Assembly: GCF_007785815.1 (NCBI RefSeq)
Contig: NZ_VNIM01000003.1
Location: forward strand, 48,690-112,689
DNA: 64,000 bases
Origin: Alterirhizorhabdus solaris
Lineage (GTDB): Bacteria > Pseudomonadota > Alphaproteobacteria > Sphingomonadales > Sphingomonadaceae
Reading direction: 5' to 3'
Shown here: positions 10,706 to 18,854 of the stretch, piece by piece
Numbering within the stretch: position 1 is the first letter of the stretch
How the letters are laid out: every line of letters begins with the position of its first letter
Notes under the pieces: model-generated
Databases searched by the model: none
What the model saw: only the letters and a program-made list of their open reading frames with translations
What the model was told of the DNA's origin: nothing
Program-made: the position numbers and the translations under genes

Positions 10706-11341
10706 ATGACCGAACGATGCCCTGCAGGCCAGTCCTGGGTCGCCCGCCGCACGCTTCTTGCCGCCGGCCTCGGCCTCGCGCTCTCCACGAGGGCGGCGGG
10801 CGCGGTGCCGCAGGCCGGGCTTGCGGCGATCGCGCGGGACATCCGGCCCGATCTGGTGGCTGCGGCGTCGGCGGCGCTGGCACGGCACGAGTCGGCGATC
10901 TGGTCGCGCGATGCGATCGCAATCGTCGATTTCGCGCTGCCGTCCGCCACGCCCCGGCTGTACCTGATCGACCTGCTCGGCGGCACCGTCACCACGATGC
11001 TGGTGGCGCACGGCAAGGGGTCCGATCCCGATCACAGCGGCATGCTCGCCGCCTTCTCCAATGTGGAGGGGTCGGCCGCCACCTCGCGAGGGGCCTACCT
11101 TACCGGAGAGGCATACGACGGCATCCACGGCGCCTCGCGCCGGCTGATCGGGCTGGACCCGAGCAACGACCACGCCGAGGCACGTGCCATCGTGATCCAT
11201 TCCGCCTGGTACGTCGGGCCTGAGATCGTCGCGCGACAGGGCGTGCTCGGCCGCAGCGACGGCTGCTTCGCCGTCTCGACCGCCGATATCGGCCCGTTGC
11301 TGGCGCGGCTCGGGCGCGGGCGGCTGCTGTACGCCGGCTGA
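10706..11341 (+). CDS. Murein L,D-transpeptidase catalytic-domain family protein
   Basis: 211 residues. Signal peptide with a twin-arginine-like RR before the hydrophobic stretch (ARRTLLAAGLGLALS). The family core is present: VAHGKGSDPDH, IVIHSAWYVGPE and GRSDGCFAV, where the Cys in SDGC corresponds to the catalytic Cys of YkuD domains (SHGC in classical members). It is likely periplasmic and acts on peptidoglycan. It diverges from the larger L,D-transpeptidase with a 205-bp shared promoter region, so both may respond to the same envelope signals. Confidence 0.8.
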   Translation: MTERCPAGQSWVARRTLLAAGLGLALSTRAAGAVPQAGLAAIARDIRPDLVAAASAALARHESAIWSRDAIAIVDFALPSATPRLYLIDLLGGTVTTMLVAHGKGSDPDHSGMLAAFSNVEGSAATSRGAYLTGEAYDGIHGASRRLIGLDPSNDHAEARAIVIHSAWYVGPEIVARQGVLGRSDGCFAVSTADIGPLLARLGRGRLLYAG

Positions 11342-11349
11342 GGCTTCGC

Positions 11350-12462
11350 TCAAGACGGCCGCGCACCGGCGAACGACACCACCGCCCGCGTCACGTTCTG
11401 CATCAACTGCATCCGCGCCCAGATCGGCTGGCGGGTGCTGGCGATCATTACCGCCACCGCGAAGGTGCGGCCATCGGGCGCGGTGAGCAGGCCCACGTCG
11501 TTGTAGCCGGTGGCGAGGCTGCCCAGTTCCTGTCCCGTCCCCGTCTTGTGCGCGAAGGCCCAATTCTCGCCCAGGCCGCCCTTCAGCCGCTGCGGCCCGG
11601 TCTTGCTCTGCGCCATGATCGACAGCAGCACCTGCGTCGATCCCGGCGAAAGGATATCGCCCTTGCGCAATCGGGCGAGCGCGGCAACCATGCCTTCGGG
11701 CTGCGCGCCGTCCATCGGATCGGCGAGGTAGCGTTCCAGCGCGGCGCGGCGCACCTCCAGCGGCAGCGCGGCGCGGGCGACGAGCCAGCCCTGCCCGCCG
11801 GCATATTCCGGCTTCCATTCCATGCCGGCGATCCGGCTCTGCAACAGTTTCTCGCCCGGGCCGAAGGCGATGCCGGAAATGCTGGCGCGGGTGAAGAAGG
11901 CACGCACCGCCGACGGGCCGCCCACGCGTTGCAGCAGCACGTCGTTGGCAGTGTTGTCGCTCTGCGTCATCGCGATGGTCAGCAGGTTGCGGATGCTGGT
12001 GGTGAAACCGTCCGGCCCCATCATCGCGCGGACCGGCTGGTGAAACAGGGTGAGGTCGGACCGGCGGACGGTGATCGGGTCTTCCAGCCGCAACGTGCCG
12101 CGATCCACCGCGTCGAGCAGGGTAAGCGCCACCCACAGCTTGCTCACGCTCTGCTGCGGGAAACGGCCGGTGCCGTTCCACGACACGCTCCATCCGGCCT
12201 GCACGTCGCGCACGGCGATGCCGACGACGCCGTCGAACCCGCGCCCCAGCCGCTCCAGTTCGCTCAGCAGCATCGCGGGCGGGCGCGGCGTGGCGCCGGG
12301 CGGCACGACACGCGGCTGCACCACCCGCACCGGCGGTGTCGGTGTGGACACCCGCTGCGGCGCGGAGGGCGAAACGCAGCCGGCCAGCAAGACCGGCAAC
12401 ATGATCGCCGCCCGATGCCGGCCGCCGGCCCGCCGGATCGTCTTCCGCAACTCGCTCGTCAT
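11350..12462 (-). CDS. Class A beta-lactamase-like serine hydrolase, lipoprotein
   Basis: 370 residues. N-terminal signal and lipobox (PVLLAGC, Cys about 29), a proline-rich linker, then a penicillin-recognising serine hydrolase fold. The three active-site motifs are visible: SVSK (Ser about residue 104), SDNTAND and HKTGTG. The ExxLN omega-loop motif expected of a true class A beta-lactamase was not found; this region carries an insertion of several tens of residues. It may therefore be a DD-peptidase or a degenerate beta-lactamase instead of a resistance enzyme. Convergent with the gene at 10706. Confidence 0.8.
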   Translation of the reverse strand: MTSELRKTIRRAGGRHRAAIMLPVLLAGCVSPSAPQRVSTPTPPVRVVQPRVVPPGATPRPPAMLLSELERLGRGFDGVVGIAVRDVQAGWSVSWNGTGRFPQQSVSKLWVALTLLDAVDRGTLRLEDPITVRRSDLTLFHQPVRAMMGPDGFTTSIRNLLTIAMTQSDNTANDVLLQRVGGPSAVRAFFTRASISGIAFGPGEKLLQSRIAGMEWKPEYAGGQGWLVARAALPLEVRRAALERYLADPMDGAQPEGMVAALARLRKGDILSPGSTQVLLSIMAQSKTGPQRLKGGLGENWAFAHKTGTGQELGSLATGYNDVGLLTAPDGRTFAVAVMIASTRQPIWARMQLMQNVTRAVVSFAGARPS

Positions 12463-12548
12463 CCGTTCACCCCGATTTTGCCGACCCTATGATCGGCCGG
12501 GATGAATCCCACCTGTATCGCCGGTCAACCGTTTTCCGCAGGCGGAGG

Positions 12549-13121
12549 CTAGAGGACCGCCTCGATCAGTCCGAGCGACCGTGCTTCCTCCGCCTCGATG
12601 TACCAGTTGCTGGGCGCGCGCTCGAGCACCTCGTCCATCGTCACGCTCGATCCCTGGATCAGGCTGGCAAAGCCCTCGTTCTGGATCAGGATCGAACATT
12701 CGATCTCGTGGAGCAGCGCCGTCACCCCGGCGATGCAGGTGGTCAGCGGCCCCTCGACATGAAGATCCTTCTTGATCTTGCGCTCGTGGATCATCAGCCG
12801 GGTGCCGCGGGTGAGATAGCGGTTCGGCCGCGCGAAAAAGCTCATGAAGGTGGTGCCGGCCGAATAGATTGCCGCCTTCCCGAGGAAGACGAAGCGGCGC
12901 TGTCCGCCAGAGATGTCGCTGTGGAAGCGGATGTCCTCGCCCATCATCCGCGCCACTTCGGGATCGCCGCCCAGCGTGGTCAGTTCGACCACCACGAGGC
13001 CGCTCTCGGGGGCATTGTCCAGCTGCTGCCGGAACAGCTTGTACATGTCGTAATCGACCGTGCCGGACAGCAGGATCGCGGGGGCATGGAAATCGGCCGC
13101 CTGTAGAAGAGTGGTCTGCAT
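12549..13121 (-). CDS. ClpP-like (S14) protease fold protein
   Basis: 190 residues with the ClpP/crotonase-type fold. A candidate nucleophile Ser87 lies in AAIYSAGTTFM and a candidate His112 in RLMIHERK, at ClpP-like spacing; the oxyanion GG is seen in TLGGDPEVA. It is shorter and more divergent than housekeeping ClpP and has no clpX beside it. It may cleave or merely bind a special substrate. Start ATG at 13121 is chosen over an upstream extension with poor protein character. Confidence 0.7.
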   Translation of the reverse strand: MQTTLLQAADFHAPAILLSGTVDYDMYKLFRQQLDNAPESGLVVVELTTLGGDPEVARMMGEDIRFHSDISGGQRRFVFLGKAAIYSAGTTFMSFFARPNRYLTRGTRLMIHERKIKKDLHVEGPLTTCIAGVTALLHEIECSILIQNEGFASLIQGSSVTMDEVLERAPSNWYIEAEEARSLGLIEAVL

Positions 13122-13313
13122 GGTCGCTCCCGATGGCTGGAATTGCGGGGGCGAACGCCGCCGGTGGTGGTTCGATCCGTCCGGCGTGCAAAAAGACCCA
13201 TTCGGACGCCATGTCCGCCATCCGGCGATATGCCGCCGGGGACGGTCAGCGGCGTCGGCGATCATGCCGGACGATCGCGGGCGATGGGGGCGATGGGGGA
13301 TCGCCGTTGCGAG

Positions 13314-15545
13314 CTAGACGCCGTGCCACACCGTACGGGCCGGGGCGGGCAGCAACCCCGGGCCGCCCCCGTCGGCCAGCAGCCGGGCGATCGCGGCGGC
13401 GGGGAGCGGGCGCGCCAGCAGGAAGCCCTGCACCTCGTCGCATCCCATCGTCGCCAGCGCCGCATTCTGCCCGGCCGTCTCCACCCCGCCCGCCGTCACG
13501 TGCAGGCCGGTCGCCTGCGCCAGCCGGATGATCGCGGCGATCACCGCATCGCCATCCGCATCGCGGTCGATCGCCTGCACGAACGAACGGTCGATCTTCA
13601 CCCGGTCGATCGCGCACTGGCGCAGCGAGCCGAGCGAGGAGAAGCCGGTGCCGAAATCGTCCAGCGCCATCTGCACGCCGTTGGCGCGCAGCAGCATGAT
13701 GTTCGGCCGGCAATCCTGCGCATGTTCGATGTAGCGGCTCTCGCCGATCTCCAGCTGCAACCGCGCCGGCTCGAACCCGCTTTCGGCCAACAGCGCCATC
13801 ACCCGCGCGGCGAACCCCGGCCGGCGAAGCTGGAGGGCCGAGACGTTGATCGACAACCGTCCCACCGGCCAGTCGCGCGCCGCGCGGGTCGCCTCGCGCA
13901 GCACCCATTCGCCGATCGCCTCGATCAGCCCGCTTTCCTCGGCCACCGGCAGGAAGGCGGCGGGCGGCATCATCCCCTTGGCGGGGTGATGCCAGCGGAC
14001 GAGCGCCTCCACCCCGGTCATCGCCCCGCCGCGCATCGCGAACTGCGGCTGATAGTGGACCGCCAGTTGATCCCCCGCCAGCGCGGCCCGCAGATCCTGC
14101 TCCAGCGAACGGCGCGAACGCAGCGTCGAATCCATTTCCTCGGCGAAGACGGTGAAGCGGCCGCGCCCGTGCGATTTGGCATGATAGAGCGCGATGTCGG
14201 CCTTCCGGCTCAGTTCCACCCGCTCGACGCTGTGGACCGGCGCCAGCGCCACGCCGATGCTGATGCCGACATGCGCCTGCCCGCCCAGCACCTCGAACGG
14301 CGCATCGACCGCCTCGATGATCCGCAGGCAGAGGATCTCGATATCGGCAGGCGAGCCAACGCCCGTCTGGAGAATGGCGAACTCGTCGCCGCCCAGCCGC
14401 GCCACCGTATCGCTTTCGCGCACCAGCATGGCGAGGCGACGGCCCAGCTGCCGGATCAGGTCGTCCCCCGCCGGGTGGCCGAGCGTGTCGTTCACGTTCT
14501 TGAACCGGTCGAGATCGAGATACAGCAGCGCCGCCCGCCCCGCCCCGCGCCGGACGCCGGCCAGCGCCTGATCGAGCCGGTTCTCGAACAGGGCGCGGTT
14601 GGGCAGCCCGGTCAGGCTGTCATGGAAGGCCAGATGCTCGGCGCGCGCGCGGCTCAACTGAAGCTGGGCGGTGCCCCGGCGGAGGCGCAGCATCAGCCAG
14701 CCCAGCACGCCGCCGATCAGCATCAGGCCGAGCGCCAGCCCCGGCGCCAGCCGGCCGAGCACCCGCGCCCCCGGCTCGAACGGCCGCCACGCGATCCGCC
14801 CCAGCAGCACGCCGTCTGCCGAGCGCAGCGGCACGCCGATCTCGCCGGGCCTCAGCTCCCCCGGCGGGGCGAAGCGGACGTCGCGGAACCAGTAAGCGCC
14901 GGCCAGCCGGGTCAGGAAGCTGCGATCGAGGAAGCGCACGCTGACGTGGAGGAACTCGCTGCCCGCCGCCTGCCGGATCCTGCCCGTATCCGAGACGATC
15001 GGCTTCACGCTGACGATCGCCGGCCGCCCCGCGACCATGCCGAGGTCGCTCGCGCCGTCGCTCAGTACGGTCGTATCGCGACGGGGAACGGGATCGCGCA
15101 TTTCGGCGCGCAATCGCATCATCAGCGGACCGGCGGTCGGTTCCGCCACGGCGTAGCGTGACGGCGCGGTCCTGCGCCCGTCCTGCATGGCGTACACCGG
15201 GCGCCCGCGCGGATCGACGACATAGGTCTGGTCGTGACCGTAATAGCTGTGCATCCACACGCCGAGATTGGCATCGAGCCAGTCCCTGTCGAGCGGTGCG
15301 CGGCGGACCTGCACGACAGCGTCGTCCCAGACGGTGGACGCCTCCTGATCGTGGGCGACGGCGCGAATGCTGTCGTGCAGCACCACTGCGAACAAGCCGG
15401 CCTGCCGCTGCCGCGCGGCCTCGTCCACGGCATGGGTCGACCAGGCGAGCAACAGCGCCAGGACAGCCGCCGTCAGGCTCAGCGCGATCGCGACCGGCAG
15501 CACCACCTGCGCGAGAAACTGTCGCTTCGCCCGATATTCCTGCAC
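13314..15545 (-). CDS. CHASE4-GGDEF-EAL cyclic-di-GMP protein, EAL base altered
   Basis: 743 residues from GTG at 15545 (GGATGGGAT just upstream serves as ribosome-binding site). Two membrane segments (about 10-35 and 268-290) enclose a periplasmic CHASE4 sensor (STVWDD, LDRDWLDANLGVWMHS). A GGDEF domain with intact RLGGDEFAI (about 385) suggests diguanylate cyclase ability. The EAL domain keeps EAL (about 512), the Asn loop, DDFGTG and KIDRSFV, but the usual AEGVE reads TAGGVE (about 685): the Glu thought to act as general base is Gly. Phosphodiesterase activity may thus be lost. Divergent from the putative porin. Confidence 0.88.
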   Translation of the reverse strand: MQEYRAKRQFLAQVVLPVAIALSLTAAVLALLLAWSTHAVDEAARQRQAGLFAVVLHDSIRAVAHDQEASTVWDDAVVQVRRAPLDRDWLDANLGVWMHSYYGHDQTYVVDPRGRPVYAMQDGRRTAPSRYAVAEPTAGPLMMRLRAEMRDPVPRRDTTVLSDGASDLGMVAGRPAIVSVKPIVSDTGRIRQAAGSEFLHVSVRFLDRSFLTRLAGAYWFRDVRFAPPGELRPGEIGVPLRSADGVLLGRIAWRPFEPGARVLGRLAPGLALGLMLIGGVLGWLMLRLRRGTAQLQLSRARAEHLAFHDSLTGLPNRALFENRLDQALAGVRRGAGRAALLYLDLDRFKNVNDTLGHPAGDDLIRQLGRRLAMLVRESDTVARLGGDEFAILQTGVGSPADIEILCLRIIEAVDAPFEVLGGQAHVGISIGVALAPVHSVERVELSRKADIALYHAKSHGRGRFTVFAEEMDSTLRSRRSLEQDLRAALAGDQLAVHYQPQFAMRGGAMTGVEALVRWHHPAKGMMPPAAFLPVAEESGLIEAIGEWVLREATRAARDWPVGRLSINVSALQLRRPGFAARVMALLAESGFEPARLQLEIGESRYIEHAQDCRPNIMLLRANGVQMALDDFGTGFSSLGSLRQCAIDRVKIDRSFVQAIDRDADGDAVIAAIIRLAQATGLHVTAGGVETAGQNAALATMGCDEVQGFLLARPLPAAAIARLLADGGGPGLLPAPARTVWHGV

Positions 15546-15648
15546 GCCATCCCATCCGACCGTTCGGCTGACATTCGATAGGACGAGATGTTTAACAAGC
15601 GGTTCTGGTGCAAACCTCGTTTTAACCACGGTCGGGCAAGAAACGACG

Positions 15649-16344
15649 ATGGTTCCGCCTCCCCGTCCACGCGCCCGCCCCCTCGGTGCGATCCTGCTGG
15701 CCATCGTGCTCGCATCGGCCGCCCGTGCGGCGCCGGCCGATCTGTCCGCCAACATCGGCGTCGTGTCGGACTATCGCTTTCGCGGCGTCAGCCTCTCGAA
15801 CCGGAAGCCGGCGTTGCAGGGCGGCGTCGACCTCGGCCTCGCGGGTGGCTGGTATGCCGGCACCTGGGGATCGACGATCGCGCGCTACGGCGGATCGCGG
15901 GCGGAGGTGGACCTGTACGGCGGGCGGACGGGCCATGTCGCCGGATTCGACTACAGCCTCGGCGCGTCGCTCTACCTCTATCCGCGCGGACGGCGGGTGA
16001 ACTATGCGGAGGTGCGCGCCGAATTCAGCCGCCCGGTCGGCCCGGCGACGCTGGCGGTCGAGGCCGACTACGTGCCCGAGCAGCATAACAGCCGCACGGA
16101 CAACATATACGTCGGCGCACGCGCCACCCTCGTCATGCCGGATACGCCGTTCTCGCTCACGCTGCGCGGCGGATATGAGGATGGCTTCTATGCCCGCAAG
16201 CTGGACTGGGAGGCCGGCCTCGCGGTGGGCGACGACCACCTCTCCGGTTCGGCCTCGCTGACGGGCAGCCATCAGGGCGGCGCCGGCGATACCGGCCGGC
16301 TGGGGCGAACCGGCCTGCGTTTCGCATTGGCGGCGAGTTTCTGA
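15649..16344 (+). CDS. TorF-family putative porin
   Basis: 231 residues. Signal peptide (about 1-27, ending AARA), then a repetitive beta-rich sequence opening with NIGVVSDYRFRGVSLSN, the hallmark of the Gcw_chp/TorF putative outer-membrane channel family of proteobacteria. It ends with an aromatic residue (AASF), as outer-membrane barrels do. It lies between two cyclic-di-GMP signalling genes. The solute is unknown. Confidence 0.82.
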   Translation: MVPPPRPRARPLGAILLAIVLASAARAAPADLSANIGVVSDYRFRGVSLSNRKPALQGGVDLGLAGGWYAGTWGSTIARYGGSRAEVDLYGGRTGHVAGFDYSLGASLYLYPRGRRVNYAEVRAEFSRPVGPATLAVEADYVPEQHNSRTDNIYVGARATLVMPDTPFSLTLRGGYEDGFYARKLDWEAGLAVGDDHLSGSASLTGSHQGGAGDTGRLGRTGLRFALAASF

Positions 16345-16359
16345 ACCGGCCAAACGCGC

Positions 16360-16379
16360 CATTCGACTTTCGTCGAATG
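16360..16379. terminator. Hairpin after porin gene
   Basis: Perfect 8-bp stem CATTCGAC/GTCGAATG with a 4-base loop, 16 bp beyond the porin stop. Probable terminator. The remaining bases to 16580 are the leader of the next gene, with no other feature seen. Confidence 0.45.
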
Positions 16380-16580
16380 ATCCAGGGCGCCAAGCGGCCG
16401 TGCGCTGCCATCTGCATTGGGTTCCGCTACGGCATGACGGGGCAGTCGACCCGAATCATCCGAAACGGATCAATGAGATGATCCGCCGTTTACCCATTGC
16501 TAACCACGTTTGAAAGCGATGTCGAAAGCATCCCTCTGCCATCATTCTAACGGGTTCAATGGTTAAAGGCGCGGTGAGGA

Positions 16581-18854
16581 GTGGGCAGGCTTTCCTCCGT
16601 CGTCCGCGATGTCCGTCACGGAAGGCAGATCATTCTGGGAGCTTCGGTGGTGCTGGCGCTCGCGCTCGGCGGCATCCTGGCCATTGCCCTCGCCGGCATC
16701 TCGATGAACCGGGATGCCGTCCGCAACCAGACCCAGCTCGTCGACAACGCCCTCAGCCAGGGGGTCGTGGATGCGCTCAACGGCGTCCAGACCGTGGCTT
16801 TCTGGGACAATACGGTACGCAAGCTGCAGGCCCGGCCGCTCGACAAGGCGTGGCTCGACTACGAGATCGGCGAGTATCTGACGCAGGTCTATGGCCACAG
16901 CGCGGTGTGGATCCTCGACCCTGCCAACCGCCCGGTCTATGCCTATACCCCCGGCGATGCGGCGCACGCCGCCCGGCTGGGCGAGTTCACGTCCGATCTG
17001 GATGAACTCGTCGCCGTCGTCCGCGGCGGGCGGGAAGACGGGCGGCGGATGCGCAACGCCTCGTTCCGCAGCAACCAGAGCCGCTATGCGCAGAACTCGC
17101 TCGGATCGCGCGGCAACTGGACCGCGCACATCGTCGCCAACCGCGGACAGGCCGTGATCCTGTCGGTGATGACGATCGTGCCGTCCACCAACCAGGTGAC
17201 GATCCAGGGCCGCCCCTTCCTGATCGTCACCGCCGTGCGGATCGGCGCGAGCCAGCTTCGCGGGTTCGCCGATTCGCTGCTGATCCCCGACCTGCGGGCC
17301 GTGCCGCTCTCGGCGCCGCCCCGGCTGTCAGGCCGGTATATCGTCACCTCCGATCGCGGCGTGCCGATCGAGCGGTACGAATGGACCGCCCGCGTGCCCG
17401 GCGCGATGCTGCTGCACTACGTGCTGCCGCTGTTCGTGGTCGTCACCCTCATCGCCGGGCTGCTGCTGCTCGTCACGCTGCGGCGGATGCAGACCATCTC
17501 GGTGTCGCTGGTGGACAAGGAGAAGGAGGCGAGCTTCCTCACCAACTACGATCCGTTATCGTCGCTGCCCAACCGCCGATTGTTTTCGCAGAAACTGGAT
17601 GCGGCGCTGGCGACACCCGAAAACACGACGCTCGCTTTCTGCGATCTCGATAATTTCAAGACGATCAACGACACGCTCGGCCACGAGCTGGGCGACCTGC
17701 TGATCCAGATCGTCGCCCGCCGCCTGCGTGAGAGCTTTCCGGAGTGCGTCGTCGTCGCGCGTTTCGGCGGCGACGAGTTCGCGCTGATGCATTCGGAACG
17801 ATGGCTGTCGGTGGAGGAGTTCGGCGCGCGCATCCAGCAGGCGTTCGCCGAGCCGGTCGATCTGGGAGGCACGCCCACGCGGATCGGCATCTCGGTCGGC
17901 ATCGTGACCGCGCCCGAGCATGGCCGTGACGCGACCGACCTGATGCGCAACGCCGACATTGCGCTCTATCAGGCCAAGGATGCCGGCCGGGCGCGCTGCG
18001 CGATCTACCATCGCGGGATGCGCGACCTGATCTTCGTCCGCAAGGAGCGCGAGGCGCGCATCGTGCAGATGCTCGAGAGCGAGCGGTTCGAGCTGCACTA
18101 CCAGCCGATCGTCGATATCCGCACGGCGTGCGTTTCCGGCATGGAGGCGCTGCTGCGCTGGCCGTCGGACGATCCGATGCCGATGTCGCCGGCCGAGTTC
18201 ATCCCCATCGCCGAGAGCGCCGGGCTGATGGTGCAGCTGGGCGACTGGATCATCCGCCGGGCGTTCGCGGATTCACTGCGCTGGCCCAAGCTGTGGATCT
18301 CGATCAACCTGTCGCCGTTGCAGATCAAGGCGCCCGACCTGCTCGACCAGCTCGAGCGCCACCTGCGCGCCACCGGTGCCGATCCCCGCCGGATCATGTT
18401 CGAGATCACCGAGGGGCTGCTGCTCGATTCCACCAGCCGCACGCGCCAGACCCTGCACGGCATCCGCGCGATGGGGTTCCGCATGGGGCTGGACGATTTC
18501 GGCACCGGCTATTCCAGCCTCAGCTACCTTCAGGAATTCACCTTCGACAAGCTCAAGATCGACCGCAGCTTCATCTGCGACGGCAAGCTGGAGGAGCCGC
18601 GTTCCGCCTCGCTGGTGAAGGCGGTGATCGATGTCGGCCGGGCGCTGGGCATCGAGGTGGTGGCCGAGGGGGTGGAGCATATCAAGGAAGCGGTGATCCT
18701 CAAGATGCTCGGCTGCGACCAGATCCAGGGCTGGCTCTACGGTCGCGCGTTGCCGCCCGCCCGGGCGACCGAGCATCTCGCGGCGCTGACCGAAACCCTG
18801 CGCGACCCGCCCGAAACAGGCCCGGCGCCGACGCTTCGACTGCTGAGTTCGTGA
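16581..18854 (+). CDS. CHASE4-GGDEF-EAL cyclic-di-GMP protein (both motifs intact)
   Basis: 757 residues, GTG start. Membrane segments at about 15-38 and 275-297 flank a CHASE4 domain (VAFWDNTVRKLQ, LDKAWLDYEIGEYL). RFGGDEFAL (about 397) marks a potentially active cyclase. The EAL half has EALLRW, LDDFGTGYSS, KIDRSF and the complete AEGVE (about 694). It is a paralogue of the protein at 13314-15545 but with the full phosphodiesterase set. The AGGAG stretch abuts the GTG, an unusually short spacing, so the true start is not certain. Its stop overlaps the next gene. Confidence 0.88.
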   Translation: MGRLSSVVRDVRHGRQIILGASVVLALALGGILAIALAGISMNRDAVRNQTQLVDNALSQGVVDALNGVQTVAFWDNTVRKLQARPLDKAWLDYEIGEYLTQVYGHSAVWILDPANRPVYAYTPGDAAHAARLGEFTSDLDELVAVVRGGREDGRRMRNASFRSNQSRYAQNSLGSRGNWTAHIVANRGQAVILSVMTIVPSTNQVTIQGRPFLIVTAVRIGASQLRGFADSLLIPDLRAVPLSAPPRLSGRYIVTSDRGVPIERYEWTARVPGAMLLHYVLPLFVVVTLIAGLLLLVTLRRMQTISVSLVDKEKEASFLTNYDPLSSLPNRRLFSQKLDAALATPENTTLAFCDLDNFKTINDTLGHELGDLLIQIVARRLRESFPECVVVARFGGDEFALMHSERWLSVEEFGARIQQAFAEPVDLGGTPTRIGISVGIVTAPEHGRDATDLMRNADIALYQAKDAGRARCAIYHRGMRDLIFVRKEREARIVQMLESERFELHYQPIVDIRTACVSGMEALLRWPSDDPMPMSPAEFIPIAESAGLMVQLGDWIIRRAFADSLRWPKLWISINLSPLQIKAPDLLDQLERHLRATGADPRRIMFEITEGLLLDSTSRTRQTLHGIRAMGFRMGLDDFGTGYSSLSYLQEFTFDKLKIDRSFICDGKLEEPRSASLVKAVIDVGRALGIEVVAEGVEHIKEAVILKMLGCDQIQGWLYGRALPPARATEHLAALTETLRDPPETGPAPTLRLLSS

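Noticed and set aside
13143..15161. Plus-strand frame of about 670 codons
   Set aside because: Antisense of the GGDEF-EAL gene with no recognisable domain; composition is that of a shadow frame.
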